DNA of 16,657 nt from Oscillospiraceae bacterium (GCA_012513005.1 JAAZCZ010000103.1:1-16657); one strand, 5' to 3'; shown: positions 1 to 7,743, numbered from the stretch's first letter. The notes: generated by a model from the letters alone, not told the origin. A program made the numbers and translations.

Positions 1-366
1 ATGGGCTCACACATGATAGGCCAGTTTTCAAAAGCTTTAAGCAGCGAGGATACCAAGGTATTTTACATAGTAAATCCGTACAGACCATGGTCAGGCAGCA
101 GGGAAGACATAGAGCAAACAATGACTAGGGTACTGCACGTGGCAGGTCTTAGCACTTTTTCTCTTGTGGCAAACCCTAATTTCGGAATCGAAACAAGTGT
201 GAATGAGGTATTAGAGGGTATAAAAAGAGTAAAAGATATGTTTCCTGATAAGGAGATAGAATTTGTCTGTGCAAAAAAATCCCTTATAGAGCAGATTTCA
301 AAAGAGACTGCAAAACCGGTGTTTCCGCTCAGCTTAAATATACTGCCCGATATCAGAGAGTTATAA
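1..366 (+). CDS. C-terminal part of a probable P-loop (CobQ/MinD-like) ATPase of the 2-oxoacid oxidoreductase operon
   Basis: The frame is open from the first base and ends with TAA, so this is the 3' end of a longer gene cut by the window edge. The ATG at position 1 has no visible ribosome site and is probably internal. The 121 visible residues have alternating strands and helices (FYIVNPYRPW at 21-30; LSTFSLVANPNFG at 50-62; EIEFVCAKK at 86-94). This resembles the C-terminal half of the P-loop ATPases that often precede 2-oxoacid:ferredoxin oxidoreductase genes in Clostridia. The Walker A motif would lie upstream of the window, so the ATPase call is by resemblance and context. The ferredoxin subunit gene starts 46 bp downstream in the same direction, so they are probably co-transcribed. 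The role is unknown; an accessory or assembly function for the oxidoreductase is only a guess. Confidence 0.6.
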   Translation: MGSHMIGQFSKALSSEDTKVFYIVNPYRPWSGSREDIEQTMTRVLHVAGLSTFSLVANPNFGIETSVNEVLEGIKRVKDMFPDKEIEFVCAKKSLIEQISKETAKPVFPLSLNILPDIREL

Positions 367-412
367 AAATCAGAAATAACAAATAATTATAGTCGTAAAG
401 GAGTGTTGCAAA

Positions 413-631
413 ATGGCTAAAGGCAAGGTGGAGATATACTCCGAAGCTTGCAAAAGCTGTAGATACTGTGTGATAACATGTCCTAAAAATGTGTTAGGAA
501 CAACAGAAGCCGTAAACCAAAAGGGTTACCAGTATGTGGTGGCGCTTCGTCCCGAGGACTGTATCGGCTGCGCCATGTGCGCTACAATTTGCCCGGACGG
601 AGTAATTACGGTGTATAGGGAGGGCGCTTAA
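413..631 (+). CDS. 2x[4Fe-4S] ferredoxin subunit (delta) of 2-oxoacid:ferredoxin oxidoreductase
   Basis: This 72-residue protein has two classical [4Fe-4S] motifs: C13-C16-C19-C23 followed by Pro, and C50-C53-C56-C60 followed by Pro. It would carry electrons from the thiamine-bound intermediate of the oxidoreductase to external ferredoxin. Length and spacing match the KorD/VorD/PorD delta subunits. AAAGGAG lies just upstream of the ATG. The stop codon TAA is directly followed by the ATG of the alpha subunit gene (TAAATG), so translation is probably coupled. The substrate class cannot be read from this subunit; it follows from the neighbours. Confidence 0.93.
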   Translation: MAKGKVEIYSEACKSCRYCVITCPKNVLGTTEAVNQKGYQYVVALRPEDCIGCAMCATICPDGVITVYREGA

Positions 632-1717
632 ATGGCAGAAAAGATTTTTATGAAAGGCTGCGAGGCAGTCTCTGAATCCGCTATACGTGCAGGCTGCCGT
701 TTCTTCGCCGGCTACCCGATAACCCCGCAAAACGAGGTTCCGGAGTATTTTGCCCGCAGAATGCCTTCTGTCAAAGGCGTGTTCATCCAGGGCGAGAGTG
801 AAGTTGCATCTGCAAACATGGTCTACGGAGCGGCGGCATCGGGTGTAAGATGCATGACAAGCTCTTCAAGCTGCGGAATTTCACTAAAAAGCGAAGCTAT
901 AAGCTTCATGGCAGGTGCCAGACTGCCCGTAGTATTAGCCAACTTCCAGCGTGGCGGCCCCGGAATAGGCACAATACAGCCTGCACAGCAGGACTATAAC
1001 CAGGCAACAAAGGCATCCGGAAACGGCGGATTCAGAATGCTGGTCCTATCCCCGTCAGATCTCCAAGAGGCAGTGGACATGACCTACAGGGCATTTGACC
1101 TTGCAGACAAATACCAAAACCCCGTAATGTTGCTATTAGACGGCTTCACGGGAGCAATGATGGAGCCTGTCATACTGCCCGAAGCTAAGACAGACGAAGA
1201 GCTAGATGCGATTCGTGCCACAAAAACCTACGCCACAACAGGTAAAAAGGGTGGCAAGCAGCACAAGGTAATCTGCGGACCCGGACTTGACACTAGGGTG
1301 AGTCAAGAAGAAATGAACAGGCGAGACGCCAAAATGTACGAGGGCTGGGAGACAGACGAAATTGATTACGAAGAATTTTTAATTGATGACGCAGAGCTTA
1401 TATTAACAGCCTACGGAATAACAGGAAGAATAGCCAAGTCGGCAGTTAAACTCCTGCGTGCCGAGGGCTATAAGGTCGGACTAATCAGACCAAGAACAAT
1501 ATATCCGTTCTCCAAAGTCGCATTTGACAACTTGGACTATGGGAAAATAAGAGGAATACTGAGTGCCGAAATGGCAATCCCGGAGCAGTTTTCAACAGAT
1601 GTTAAAACCGCAGTTTGCGGCAGAACAAAGGTAGAAACTGCCCTTTCCTCCGGAGGCAACATATTAGACCGTGGCTATATCATAGAGCAGGCAAAGAAGC
1701 TCTATGGCGACAAGTAA
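632..1717 (+). CDS. vorB: 2-oxoacid:ferredoxin oxidoreductase alpha subunit, VorB type (3-methyl-2-oxobutanoate dehydrogenase subunit)
   Basis: At 361 residues this is the usual length for VorB/KorA-type alpha subunits. The N-terminal pyruvate:ferredoxin oxidoreductase core domain carries the signature YPITP at residues 28-32, within a segment ending NEVPEYF. A Gly/Ser-rich stretch around residues 70-85 and the QRGGPGIGTIQPAQQDY region at about 106-122 are typical of the family. The C-terminal third (from about 250, ELILTAYGITGR) matches the transketolase C-terminal-like domain II. With the beta and gamma subunits it catalyses 2-oxoacid + CoA + oxidised ferredoxin -> acyl-CoA + CO2 + reduced ferredoxin in the cytoplasm. 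The family covers 2-oxoisovalerate and 2-oxoglutarate enzymes. The VorB assignment rests on overall similarity and the short length, so the true substrate stays uncertain. A GGGAGG ribosome site lies within the end of the ferredoxin gene. Confidence 0.9.
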   Translation: MAEKIFMKGCEAVSESAIRAGCRFFAGYPITPQNEVPEYFARRMPSVKGVFIQGESEVASANMVYGAAASGVRCMTSSSSCGISLKSEAISFMAGARLPVVLANFQRGGPGIGTIQPAQQDYNQATKASGNGGFRMLVLSPSDLQEAVDMTYRAFDLADKYQNPVMLLLDGFTGAMMEPVILPEAKTDEELDAIRATKTYATTGKKGGKQHKVICGPGLDTRVSQEEMNRRDAKMYEGWETDEIDYEEFLIDDAELILTAYGITGRIAKSAVKLLRAEGYKVGLIRPRTIYPFSKVAFDNLDYGKIRGILSAEMAIPEQFSTDVKTAVCGRTKVETALSSGGNILDRGYIIEQAKKLYGDK

Positions 1718-1721
1718 GGAG
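1716..1721 (+). promoter_or_regulatory. Ribosome binding site AAGGAG that fixes the beta-subunit start
   Basis: AAGGAG sits 6 nt before the ATG at 1728 and overlaps the end of the alpha subunit gene. A longer open frame could begin at an ATG at 1704, inside the alpha gene, but that ATG has no ribosome site. The 1728 start is therefore preferred. Confidence 0.75.
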
Positions 1722-1727
1722 CGGAAA

Positions 1728-2465
1728 ATGGAAAAAATATATTCACGTGCAAGCGGAATATTTGAAGGAGCCGTCAGCGGTTTTTGCCCGGGCTGTATGC
1801 ATTCCACAATATGCAAAATCGTAACCCAGGTAATCGATGAGCTTAACATGACAGATCACACCTGCTTTATTCAGGGCGTGGGTTGCTGCGGTCTTTCAAT
1901 AACATACTTGGATATGGACACAATCTCAGCCCCGCACGGCAGAGCCTGCGCAATTGCAAGTGCCTTCAAACGCTGTGCCCCCGAGACCTTAGTCTTCACA
2001 TACCAGGGCGACGGAGACTTAGCATCAATAGGACTTGCAGAAACAATTTCAGCCGCAAACAGGGGAGAAAACTTCACAGTAATATTTGTAAATAACGGCA
2101 CCTACGGGATGACAGGCGGCCAAATGGCACCCACAACTCTGGTAGGCACAAAGACAACAACCTCACCCTACGGCAGAGACCCGGGTGAGCACGGCTATCC
2201 TATTCACATGTGCGAGCTATTGTCGCAGCTTTCAGCTCCGGCATACATAGCCCGTGTAACCTGCGCCGATGTACCCAATGTACGCAAGGCAAAGGCGGCA
2301 GTTAAAAAGGCATTTGAATATCAGCTTGCGGGCAAGGGATTTTCATTTGTGGAGTTTGTTACAAACTGCCCGACAAACTGGGGCATGAGCCCGCTTGAAA
2401 CTTTAGACTATGTACGCGACACAGTTTTAAATGAATTCCCCTTGGGCGAATTTCGCGCGAAATAG
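1728..2465 (+). CDS. 2-oxoacid:ferredoxin oxidoreductase beta subunit (thiamine pyrophosphate-binding)
   Basis: From the ATG at 1728 the protein has 245 residues, matching KorB/VorA-type beta subunits. GFCPGC at residues 18-23 is the conserved N-terminal Cys motif of the family. The thiamine pyrophosphate and Mg site is visible as GDGD at 94-97 followed by VNNGTYGMTGGQ at about 121-131. The subunit binds the cofactor that decarboxylates the 2-oxoacid; the alpha subunit completes the active site. The gene starts 10 bp after the alpha stop codon and is followed 11 bp later by the gamma gene. The order delta-alpha-beta-gamma is typical of Clostridial operons of this enzyme. It looks intact. Substrate choice (branched-chain 2-oxoacid against 2-oxoglutarate) is not decided by these motifs. 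Confidence 0.92.
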   Translation: MEKIYSRASGIFEGAVSGFCPGCMHSTICKIVTQVIDELNMTDHTCFIQGVGCCGLSITYLDMDTISAPHGRACAIASAFKRCAPETLVFTYQGDGDLASIGLAETISAANRGENFTVIFVNNGTYGMTGGQMAPTTLVGTKTTTSPYGRDPGEHGYPIHMCELLSQLSAPAYIARVTCADVPNVRKAKAAVKKAFEYQLAGKGFSFVEFVTNCPTNWGMSPLETLDYVRDTVLNEFPLGEFRAK

Positions 2466-2476
2466 GAGGCGAGAAT

Positions 2477-3031
2477 ATGGAAAAATCTATAATTGTCGCC
2501 GGATTCGGCGGACAGGGAGTAATGGTTATAGGTCAGCTTTTCAGCTACACTGCCTGTGAGACAACGGATAAATATGTCACATTTTTCCCGTCATACGGAG
2601 CAGAGCAGCGCGGCGGCACAGCAAACTGCTATGTAGTAATATCAGATGAACCGGTAGGCGCACCCAAGGTAGAAAAGGTAGACTACTTAGTAGTACTAAA
2701 CGAGCCGTCAATGCAGAGGTTCAAAGACGCAGTTTTACCGGGCGGCACACTATTTATAAATAGCACAATAGTAAAAAATGTCCCCGATAGGGACGATATC
2801 AACATAGTACATGTTGATGCAGGAAATATAGCGCAGGAGCTCGGCAACCCCAAATGCATGAACCTTGTTATGGCAGGTGCCGTAATAGGGGAGTCTGAAA
2901 TTCTCCCTGCGGATAATGTGCTGCAAACGGCATTTAAAAAGCTGGGTGCAAAAAGGCCGGAAATGAATCCTATTAACGAAAAAGCCTTTAACAGAGGGCT
3001 TGCAATAGGAAAAGCTGCTAAGAAACAATGA
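2477..3031 (+). CDS. 2-oxoacid:ferredoxin oxidoreductase gamma subunit
   Basis: This 184-residue protein begins with IIVAGFGGQGVMVIGQLF, where GFGGQG (9-14) is the hallmark of the gamma-subunit (POR_N/KorC) domain. The segment FFPSYGAEQRGGTANC (about 36-51) is also strongly conserved in the family. The gamma subunit belongs to the catalytic core together with the alpha and beta subunits. AGGAGG precedes the ATG by 7 nt. The end of the gene overlaps the next start in an ATGA arrangement (3028-3031), which indicates translational coupling to the CoA-transferase gene. It looks intact and of normal length. Confidence 0.92.
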   Translation: MEKSIIVAGFGGQGVMVIGQLFSYTACETTDKYVTFFPSYGAEQRGGTANCYVVISDEPVGAPKVEKVDYLVVLNEPSMQRFKDAVLPGGTLFINSTIVKNVPDRDDINIVHVDAGNIAQELGNPKCMNLVMAGAVIGESEILPADNVLQTAFKKLGAKRPEMNPINEKAFNRGLAIGKAAKKQ

Positions 3032-4374
3032 GCGCAGTTAATATGAAAAACAGCGAGTATAAAAGAAAGCTAATAACACCTCAGCTGGCAGCTTCCCTCG
3101 TTAAAAGCGGCGACTGGGTAGACTATTCAAGCGGCTCAAACTTTCCTGCACTATGCGATGCCGCACTGGCAGAAAGGTGCCTTGAGCTTTCCCAAGTTAA
3201 GGTAAGAGGTCAGCTTCTGCACGGACCTGTGCAGATACTGGAATGTGACCCCGAAGGTGAGCATTTCACCTATTCATCGTGGCACACAAGTGCGTATGAG
3301 CGCAAACTTTGCGACAAGGGTCGCTGCTTTTATGAGCCCATGCTGTTTAGGAATATCTTCTGGTACTATGAAAAGTTTTTGGAAGTTGATGTTGCCTATG
3401 TAGCTGTATCTCCTATTGACGAAAAAGGCAACTTTAACTTTTCGTTTGGTGCAGGAGTAGCTCATGCCTCCCTGCAAAGAGCAAAGACGATAGTAGTAGA
3501 GGTAAACGAAAATCTGCCGCGGGTAATAGGCAACGGCTATGAGCACATTAACATTAAAGATGTAGACTACATAGTCGAAGGCAGCACACATCCGCTGCCG
3601 AACCTGCCGTCAAGAGAGCCGACAGAAACCGACAAACGCATTGCAGAGCTTGTTATCCCGCATATATGCAACGGCGCTACAATACAGCTTGGCATAGGCG
3701 GTGTGCCAGATGCTCTCGGAATAATGATAGCAAATTCAGAGCTAAAAGATCTCGGCATGCACACGGAATACTGCTCAGACTCGTTTTTGCATCTATATGA
3801 GGCAGGAGTGCTTTCCAATAAAAAGAAGAACATAGACACAGGTCTCGGAGTCTTCGGAGTGGCAACGGGAACAGCGCCTCTTTATGAATGGCTGCGCGAT
3901 AATTCGAACTTTGTGTCAAGACGAATGGACTATGTAAATGACCCCTATGTGATATCACAGATAGATAATTTTATCTCGCTAAACAGCTGCATATCAGTAG
4001 ACCTTTTCGGGCAGGTAAGCTCCGAAAGCTCGGGTCTGCGGCACATAAGCGGCACAGGAGGTCAAGTCGATTTTCTCACAGGAGCTGCAATGAGCCGAGG
4101 CGGTAAGGCATTTATATGCATGCACTCATCACACACCGATAAAAACGGAATAAAAACCTCGCGCATAGTTCCGCACTTTAACGGCGATATTGTAACCTCG
4201 CCCCGCAGTCAGGCTTATTATATAGCAACAGAGTACGGCATTGCTAATCTTGCCGGAAGATCCAGCTGGGAAAGAGCCGAGATGCTGATTTCACTATCTG
4301 CACCGGAGTTTCGCGATGAGCTCATAAAAAGTGCCGAAAAGCAGAATATTTGGCGCAAATCCAACAAAAGATAA
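3028..4374 (+). CDS. Acetyl-CoA hydrolase/CoA-transferase family protein (4-hydroxybutyrate or acyl-CoA:acetate CoA-transferase type)
   Basis: The 448 residues match the full length of family I CoA-transferases of the Cat1/Cat2/AbfT group. Visible motifs are LGIGGVPDAL (221-230), HTE at 245-247 within LGMHTEYCSDSF, EAG at 258-260, and GTGGQVDF (342-349), part of the CoA-binding region. Glu247 sits where the family has its catalytic Glu, which forms the glutamyl-CoA thioester. The enzyme would move CoA from an acyl-CoA to acetate or another acid. Because it overlaps the oxidoreductase gamma gene by 4 bp, its likely substrate is the acyl-CoA made by that enzyme, for example isobutyryl-CoA or succinyl-CoA. 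The start at 3028 is chosen for the ATGA overlap; an in-frame ATG at 3043 is an alternative. It is the last gene of its operon, before a strong terminator. Confidence 0.87.
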   Translation: MSAVNMKNSEYKRKLITPQLAASLVKSGDWVDYSSGSNFPALCDAALAERCLELSQVKVRGQLLHGPVQILECDPEGEHFTYSSWHTSAYERKLCDKGRCFYEPMLFRNIFWYYEKFLEVDVAYVAVSPIDEKGNFNFSFGAGVAHASLQRAKTIVVEVNENLPRVIGNGYEHINIKDVDYIVEGSTHPLPNLPSREPTETDKRIAELVIPHICNGATIQLGIGGVPDALGIMIANSELKDLGMHTEYCSDSFLHLYEAGVLSNKKKNIDTGLGVFGVATGTAPLYEWLRDNSNFVSRRMDYVNDPYVISQIDNFISLNSCISVDLFGQVSSESSGLRHISGTGGQVDFLTGAAMSRGGKAFICMHSSHTDKNGIKTSRIVPHFNGDIVTSPRSQAYYIATEYGIANLAGRSSWERAEMLISLSAPEFRDELIKSAEKQNIWRKSNKR

Positions 4375-4397
4375 GAGAATTACGAAAGAATAATTAA

Positions 4398-4450
4398 AGC
4401 ACCCCTTTGTCTGAGCTAAGTTAGCCGAAACAAGGGGGTGCTATTTTTTT
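4398..4450 (+). terminator. Rho-independent terminator of the oxidoreductase/CoA-transferase operon
   Basis: A 13-bp stem pairs AGCACCCCTTTGT (4398-4410) with ACAAGGGGGTGCT (4430-4442), with one G-T wobble and a 19-nt loop. A run of seven T follows at 4444-4450. The flanking sequence on the left is A-rich, and the convergent ABC operon ends only 8 bp further on, so the hairpin may also stop minus-strand transcripts. Confidence 0.92.
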
Positions 4451-4457
4451 ATAACTT

Positions 4458-5249
4458 CTAATCAAGCAGGTCTTTCTTACTGAAGATAAGGCTTGCCGCA
4501 GTGTAAAAAATGAAAGAAGCTACAAGGCAAATGATAATAAATTTAGTATTCAAAGTCCCGGATAAGACTTCTCCGTAGCTAAAATATTTAAGCGGTGCAA
4601 AATACCTCAAAAAAGCAGCATTTTCAAGTATGTCATAAGCCATGCCGATTAAGAAGCTGAGCAAAAAAACTGCATTTGCAGCCTGAGCACCTTTTTCGGG
4701 TTTATTGATTAGAGCAGACAAAAAGACGCAGAGCATAAAAAACAGGAAACTGATAAGCCACATAGCCACGCTAAATAATACCATCTGCTCGGATATGGTG
4801 TTTTCAATACCTTGCAGAGCGGTAGCTGCAAACGAAAACAGAAGATTTAGTAAACAAAAAGCCGTTAAATAGATTATACCGCCAAGAAGCTTTATGTTAA
4901 TAACATAGAAACGAGATCTCGGTTTAGTAAAGATAAACTCATATGTCTTGTCAATGCTCTCCCTGTTAACGGCATTCGCGCCGAGCGAAATTCCGTAAAT
5001 TACGGCACAAATAATGCTGTAAAAAGCTAATATGGCGTAAAATCCGGGCAGCGTTGAAACATCAACTCCAACCATGCCGAAAACAGCTAAAACGATTTTG
5101 GGAAAATCATCAAATATTTTTAATACCTCGGTGTTGCCTGCAAAGCCTGTAAACTTAGTAAGTCCGGCAACAACAATGAAGAACAAACCAAAGGTCCAAA
5201 GCAAAAAGGCTCTTCTCCCGGTTTTAAGTTCTCTTCGCAGCATATTCAC
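4458..5249 (-). CDS. ABC-2 type transporter permease (second of two)
   Basis: A hydrophobic protein of about 263 residues with roughly six membrane segments, for example FLLWTFGLFFIVVAGL near the N-terminus, FYAILAFYSIICAVIYGISL in the first third, and FIIICLVASFIFYTAASLIF near the C-terminus. It resembles the ABC-2/ABC-2-like permeases that pair with BcrA-type ATPases to export drugs, lantibiotics or lipids. The frame is open from a TTG at 5267, but GGAGGT at 5256-5261 lies inside that extension and points to GTG at 5249 (an ATG at 5243 is also possible). It is the last gene of the tetR-ATPase-permease-permease operon. The two permeases are similar in size and probably form a heterodimer. 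The exported substrate cannot be inferred. Confidence 0.85.
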   Translation of the reverse strand: MNMLRRELKTGRRAFLLWTFGLFFIVVAGLTKFTGFAGNTEVLKIFDDFPKIVLAVFGMVGVDVSTLPGFYAILAFYSIICAVIYGISLGANAVNRESIDKTYEFIFTKPRSRFYVINIKLLGGIIYLTAFCLLNLLFSFAATALQGIENTISEQMVLFSVAMWLISFLFFMLCVFLSALINKPEKGAQAANAVFLLSFLIGMAYDILENAAFLRYFAPLKYFSYGEVLSGTLNTKFIIICLVASFIFYTAASLIFSKKDLLD

Positions 5250-5255
5250 AACGCC

Positions 5256-5261
5256 ACCTCC
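5256..5261 (-). promoter_or_regulatory. Ribosome binding site GGAGGT deciding the second permease start
   Basis: GGAGGT lies 6 nt before the GTG at 5249 on the minus strand. It falls inside the longer open frame that begins at TTG 5267, so that longer start is unlikely. Confidence 0.7.
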
Positions 5262-5263
5262 AA

Positions 5264-6064
5264 TCAAACAGCGACAGTGTCGCTTTTGCAGTACCTATAA
5301 AAAGATAAGCCGACACAAAGTACAAAAATCAAGGCTGCTGCCGCCACTAATCCTGTGTCAAATGAGCCTGTTTCAATAACAGTTAAAGGCTCAAAGTATT
5401 TTGGAGGAGCTAAGTACTCCAGTTTAGCATCTTCCAGCAGGGCAGCTAAAGCTGAAGTAATAAAGGCAGCAAAGCCTATAGCATTAGCAGCAGCCGAAAC
5501 ACTGCGGACCTTTTTTGCAAATGTTGCATAAAAGACTCCTAAGCCAACAAAGAAAAGCTGATTGAAGAAAAAACCCGTAAGAGCAATAAAGTATCTCTGC
5601 AAAGTCACAGAATCATCAGCTGCCGACTTATAAAAGATTATTCCGGCAGCAATATAAACAGCACTGACAGCCAATATTACGAGCAGCACCGCAAAGAACT
5701 TAGCAAAAAACACAAAAGGTCTGGATACAGGCTTTGTCAGCAGAAAGTCAGTACACTTAAAACGTTTCTCCCTTGAAAAAACTGAAATGGAAACAGAGCT
5801 TGCCATAATAGCTCCCATCAGCCCCAAATAGGCAAAGGCAAAGCTGTAAAATCCACCGTAAGAAAACAGCGTATTACTCTTCATACCAAAGGCAGCCAAA
5901 AATTCCGGGGGATAGTTAGAGAGCAGCGATAAAATTTGGTCCTTTGCATCGCTGTAGCTCGGATAAGCTCCAAGCATAAGTGCAGCTAAAACAGCAACAA
6001 GCGCAATAGCCCAGATAAGAGCCGATTTAAGGCTGCTTTTAATTTCATAAGCAAATATGTTCAT
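5264..6064 (-). CDS. ABC-2 type transporter permease (first of two)
   Basis: A membrane protein of about 266 residues with around six hydrophobic segments, starting with ALIWAIALVAVLAALMLGAY near residues 15-34. A conserved polar stretch SREKRFKCTDFLLTKPVSRP lies before the third segment; the second permease has a comparable FIFTKPRSRF motif. This TKPxSR-type motif is seen in permeases of Clostridial ABC exporters with TetR regulators. The start is placed at ATG 6064 because AGGAGG lies 6 nt upstream; a TTG at 6079 would read through that ribosome site. It starts 11 bp after the ATPase stop codon. It would form the membrane channel together with the second permease. Confidence 0.85.
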   Translation of the reverse strand: MNIFAYEIKSSLKSALIWAIALVAVLAALMLGAYPSYSDAKDQILSLLSNYPPEFLAAFGMKSNTLFSYGGFYSFAFAYLGLMGAIMASSVSISVFSREKRFKCTDFLLTKPVSRPFVFFAKFFAVLLVILAVSAVYIAAGIIFYKSAADDSVTLQRYFIALTGFFFNQLFFVGLGVFYATFAKKVRSVSAAANAIGFAAFITSALAALLEDAKLEYLAPPKYFEPLTVIETGSFDTGLVAAAALIFVLCVGLSFYRYCKSDTVAV

Positions 6065-6070
6065 AAAAGC

Positions 6071-6076
6071 CCTCCT
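6071..6076 (-). promoter_or_regulatory. Ribosome binding site AGGAGG deciding the first permease start
   Basis: AGGAGG at 6071-6076 on the minus strand overlaps the last base of the ATPase stop codon and is 6 nt from ATG 6064. It rules against the longer TTG start at 6079. Confidence 0.75.
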
Positions 6077-6954
6077 CAAACCTCGTAGTAGTGCAGGAAA
6101 ATCTCCTCCAAGCTGGGGTCTGTTATGTCGATATTGGAAAGAGAATAACCGCCAATAGCCGAAACCAAAGCGTTAATATCACCCTTATACATAAAGCTTA
6201 AGTGATTGTCGCCGGCCTGATAAGCTGAAACACCTGGCAGATTTATTTCGGCAGGTGCCGCGCCCTGCGTTATCACACTTACTTTTTTATACGAGTTTTC
6301 ACGCAGCTCAGAGATTTTTTGAGTTTTGATTATCCTACCCTCTTTAATAATTGCAACTCTGTCGCATATTCTCTGTACCTCACCGAGTATGTGTGAGGAA
6401 AAGAGAACCGTGGCTCCTCTTTTTCGTTCTTCCTCAATTAGACTGAAAAAAGTCTTCTGCATCAAGGGGTCTAAGCCCGAAGTCGGCTCATCGAGAATAA
6501 TAAGACTCGGCGAATGAAGCAGCCCCTGAACAATGCCGACCTTCTTTTTGTTGCCCAGGCTCATTTCTTCAATTTTTTTGTTTAAATCCAGCTCCAAAGC
6601 CTCGGATAATTCGCGAATTTTGGCACTGCAATCCTTCTTATAAAAGCCGGCTGAGTATTTAAGCAGGTCAATTGCCCTCATCTTCTCATAATAGAAAACC
6701 TCTGAGGGCAGGTAGCCCACATCCTCTAAAATACGAACCTTGTCTTTCTCGCAGTCTAAGCCAAAGACCTTGGCACTGCCGGAGCTTTTATATATAAGCC
6801 CGAGCAGAGTTCTTATAGTCGTTGACTTACCGGCACCATTGGGTCCTATAAATCCAAAGATTTCACCCTCGCCGACTTCAAGATTGACGTCAATTATTCC
6901 TCTTGATTTGCCGTAATACTTTGTGAGATCCTTTGTTTCAATTACAAAACTCAT
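6076..6954 (-). CDS. ABC transporter ATP-binding protein (BcrA/CcmA-like)
   Basis: A 292-residue nucleotide-binding subunit. Walker A GPNGAGKST is at residues 37-45, the signature loop MSLGNKKKVGI at 131-141 (LGNKK instead of LSGGQ, as common in BcrA-type exporters), Walker B LIILDEPTSGLDP at 151-163, and the switch His in SSHIL at 186-190. A C-terminal domain of about 70 residues follows residue 220, typical of the drug/lantibiotic exporter branch. It would hydrolyse ATP in the cytoplasm to drive the two permeases. Its ATG overlaps the TetR gene's stop in an ATGA arrangement, with AAGGAGGAG upstream. All catalytic motifs appear intact. Confidence 0.93.
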   Translation of the reverse strand: MSFVIETKDLTKYYGKSRGIIDVNLEVGEGEIFGFIGPNGAGKSTTIRTLLGLIYKSSGSAKVFGLDCEKDKVRILEDVGYLPSEVFYYEKMRAIDLLKYSAGFYKKDCSAKIRELSEALELDLNKKIEEMSLGNKKKVGIVQGLLHSPSLIILDEPTSGLDPLMQKTFFSLIEEERKRGATVLFSSHILGEVQRICDRVAIIKEGRIIKTQKISELRENSYKKVSVITQGAAPAEINLPGVSAYQAGDNHLSFMYKGDINALVSAIGGYSLSNIDITDPSLEEIFLHYYEV

Positions 6955-7574
6955 TTTAAAAACTCCTCCTTATAAGAAATCTGTTTGAGCATAGAAGACC
7001 ATGTTTTGTATTTTTCCATCAGCACAGCTAAATCGATATTATCATTGCTTCTTCTCTTTTCATGCATATAACCGTCAACCATCCAAGTGAGCATCTCCAA
7101 AATCTCAACGGGGTTAACATCTTCTTTAAACTTGCTCATATCAACATTGTTAAAGTACTCCGAGAGCATGGAAACAGAGCTGTTTTCAAGCTTCTCGTTC
7201 ATAGCTGCCGAAATATCCTCCCGCTGCGAGAAAAACGCTTTAATCAGAAAATCAGAGATATAGGGAGTTTTCTCAAACAGCTCAAACTTTTTTTGCGCGG
7301 AATAATCAAAAAGCTCAAAGAAATCTGTAATACTTGCAAACTCCTCGCCGACAACTGAATCGGTTACCGCAGTTACGGCATAGTCATATAAAAAGAGATA
7401 GTATTCCTTCTTGTTATGGAAATAGTAGAACAAAAGCCCCTTTGAAATCCCCGCACCAGCTGCAATCTCATCTGTTGAAGCTCTTTTGTATTCATTTATA
7501 GAGAACTCTTTAAGCCCGGAATTAATTATTCTAAGCTGCTTTTCCTCATCCAATGCAAAAAACTTCTCGTTCAC
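6951..7574 (-). CDS. TetR/AcrR family transcriptional regulator of the ABC exporter operon
   Basis: The 207-residue protein has an N-terminal TetR helix-turn-helix: helices across residues 11-50 with TDEIAAGAGISKGLLFYYF and a following NKKEYYLFLYDY, the classic TetR_N pattern. The remaining 150 residues are a helical ligand-binding and dimerisation domain with no recognisable ligand signature. The start is a GTG at 7574 with GAGGTGG 7 nt upstream. As the first gene of the operon and overlapping the ATPase gene by 4 bp, it very likely represses its own operon and is released by a ligand that the pump exports. A candidate operator lies just upstream. Confidence 0.9.
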   Translation of the reverse strand: MNEKFFALDEEKQLRIINSGLKEFSINEYKRASTDEIAAGAGISKGLLFYYFHNKKEYYLFLYDYAVTAVTDSVVGEEFASITDFFELFDYSAQKKFELFEKTPYISDFLIKAFFSQREDISAAMNEKLENSSVSMLSEYFNNVDMSKFKEDVNPVEILEMLTWMVDGYMHEKRRSNDNIDLAVLMEKYKTWSSMLKQISYKEEFLK

Positions 7575-7604
7575 AAAAACACCACCTCAATTTACCGCTT
7601 CGGT

Positions 7605-7621
7605 TTGACCGTTTAGGTCTA
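7605..7621 (-). promoter_or_regulatory. Candidate TetR-family operator (imperfect inverted repeat)
   Basis: On the minus strand the sequence reads TAGACC-TAAAC-GGTCAA, two 6-bp half sites with one mismatch around a 5-bp spacer. It overlaps the candidate -10 element and lies 30 bp before the GTG of the tetR gene. Further short palindromes follow in the same stretch (7594-7611: ACCG-CTT-CGGT-TTG-ACCG on the plus strand). The position fits autorepression, but only by inference. Confidence 0.45.
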
Positions 7622-7649
7622 TACTATCTTGATTTTACCACATTGACTA
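7621..7649 (-). promoter_or_regulatory. Candidate sigma-70 promoter of the tetR-ABC operon
   Basis: On the minus strand a -35-like TAGTCA (7649-7644) is followed after 17 nt by a -10-like TAGTAT (7626-7621). Each matches the consensus at 4 of 6 positions. The operator candidate overlaps the -10 element at its last base (7621). The match is weak and is supported mainly by the spacing and the location. Confidence 0.4.
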
Positions 7650-7682
7650 TTTTCGTTAAGACCCCCGGCAAAATATTTTTAT

Positions 7683-7720
7683 TAAAAAATAACAAAGGCA
7701 GGCGCCAAAAGGAGCCTGCC
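7683..7720 (-). terminator. Rho-independent terminator after the sortase gene
   Basis: On the minus strand GGCAGGC (7720-7714) pairs with GCCTGCC (7703-7697) around a 10-nt loop. A T-rich tract complementary to 7683-7696 follows. It lies 23 bp beyond the sortase stop codon and closes the long minus-strand gene run. It also separates that run from the tetR promoter. Confidence 0.85.
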
Positions 7721-7743
7721 CGGAAATTTCTGTATTAGTTATT

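Noticed and set aside
1..15. The first codons read MGSHM, like the remnant of an expression-vector tag.
   Set aside because: The frame is open to the window edge, lacks a visible ribosome site, and the rest is a normal Clostridial-type protein in its native operon. It is a coincidence at an internal Met.
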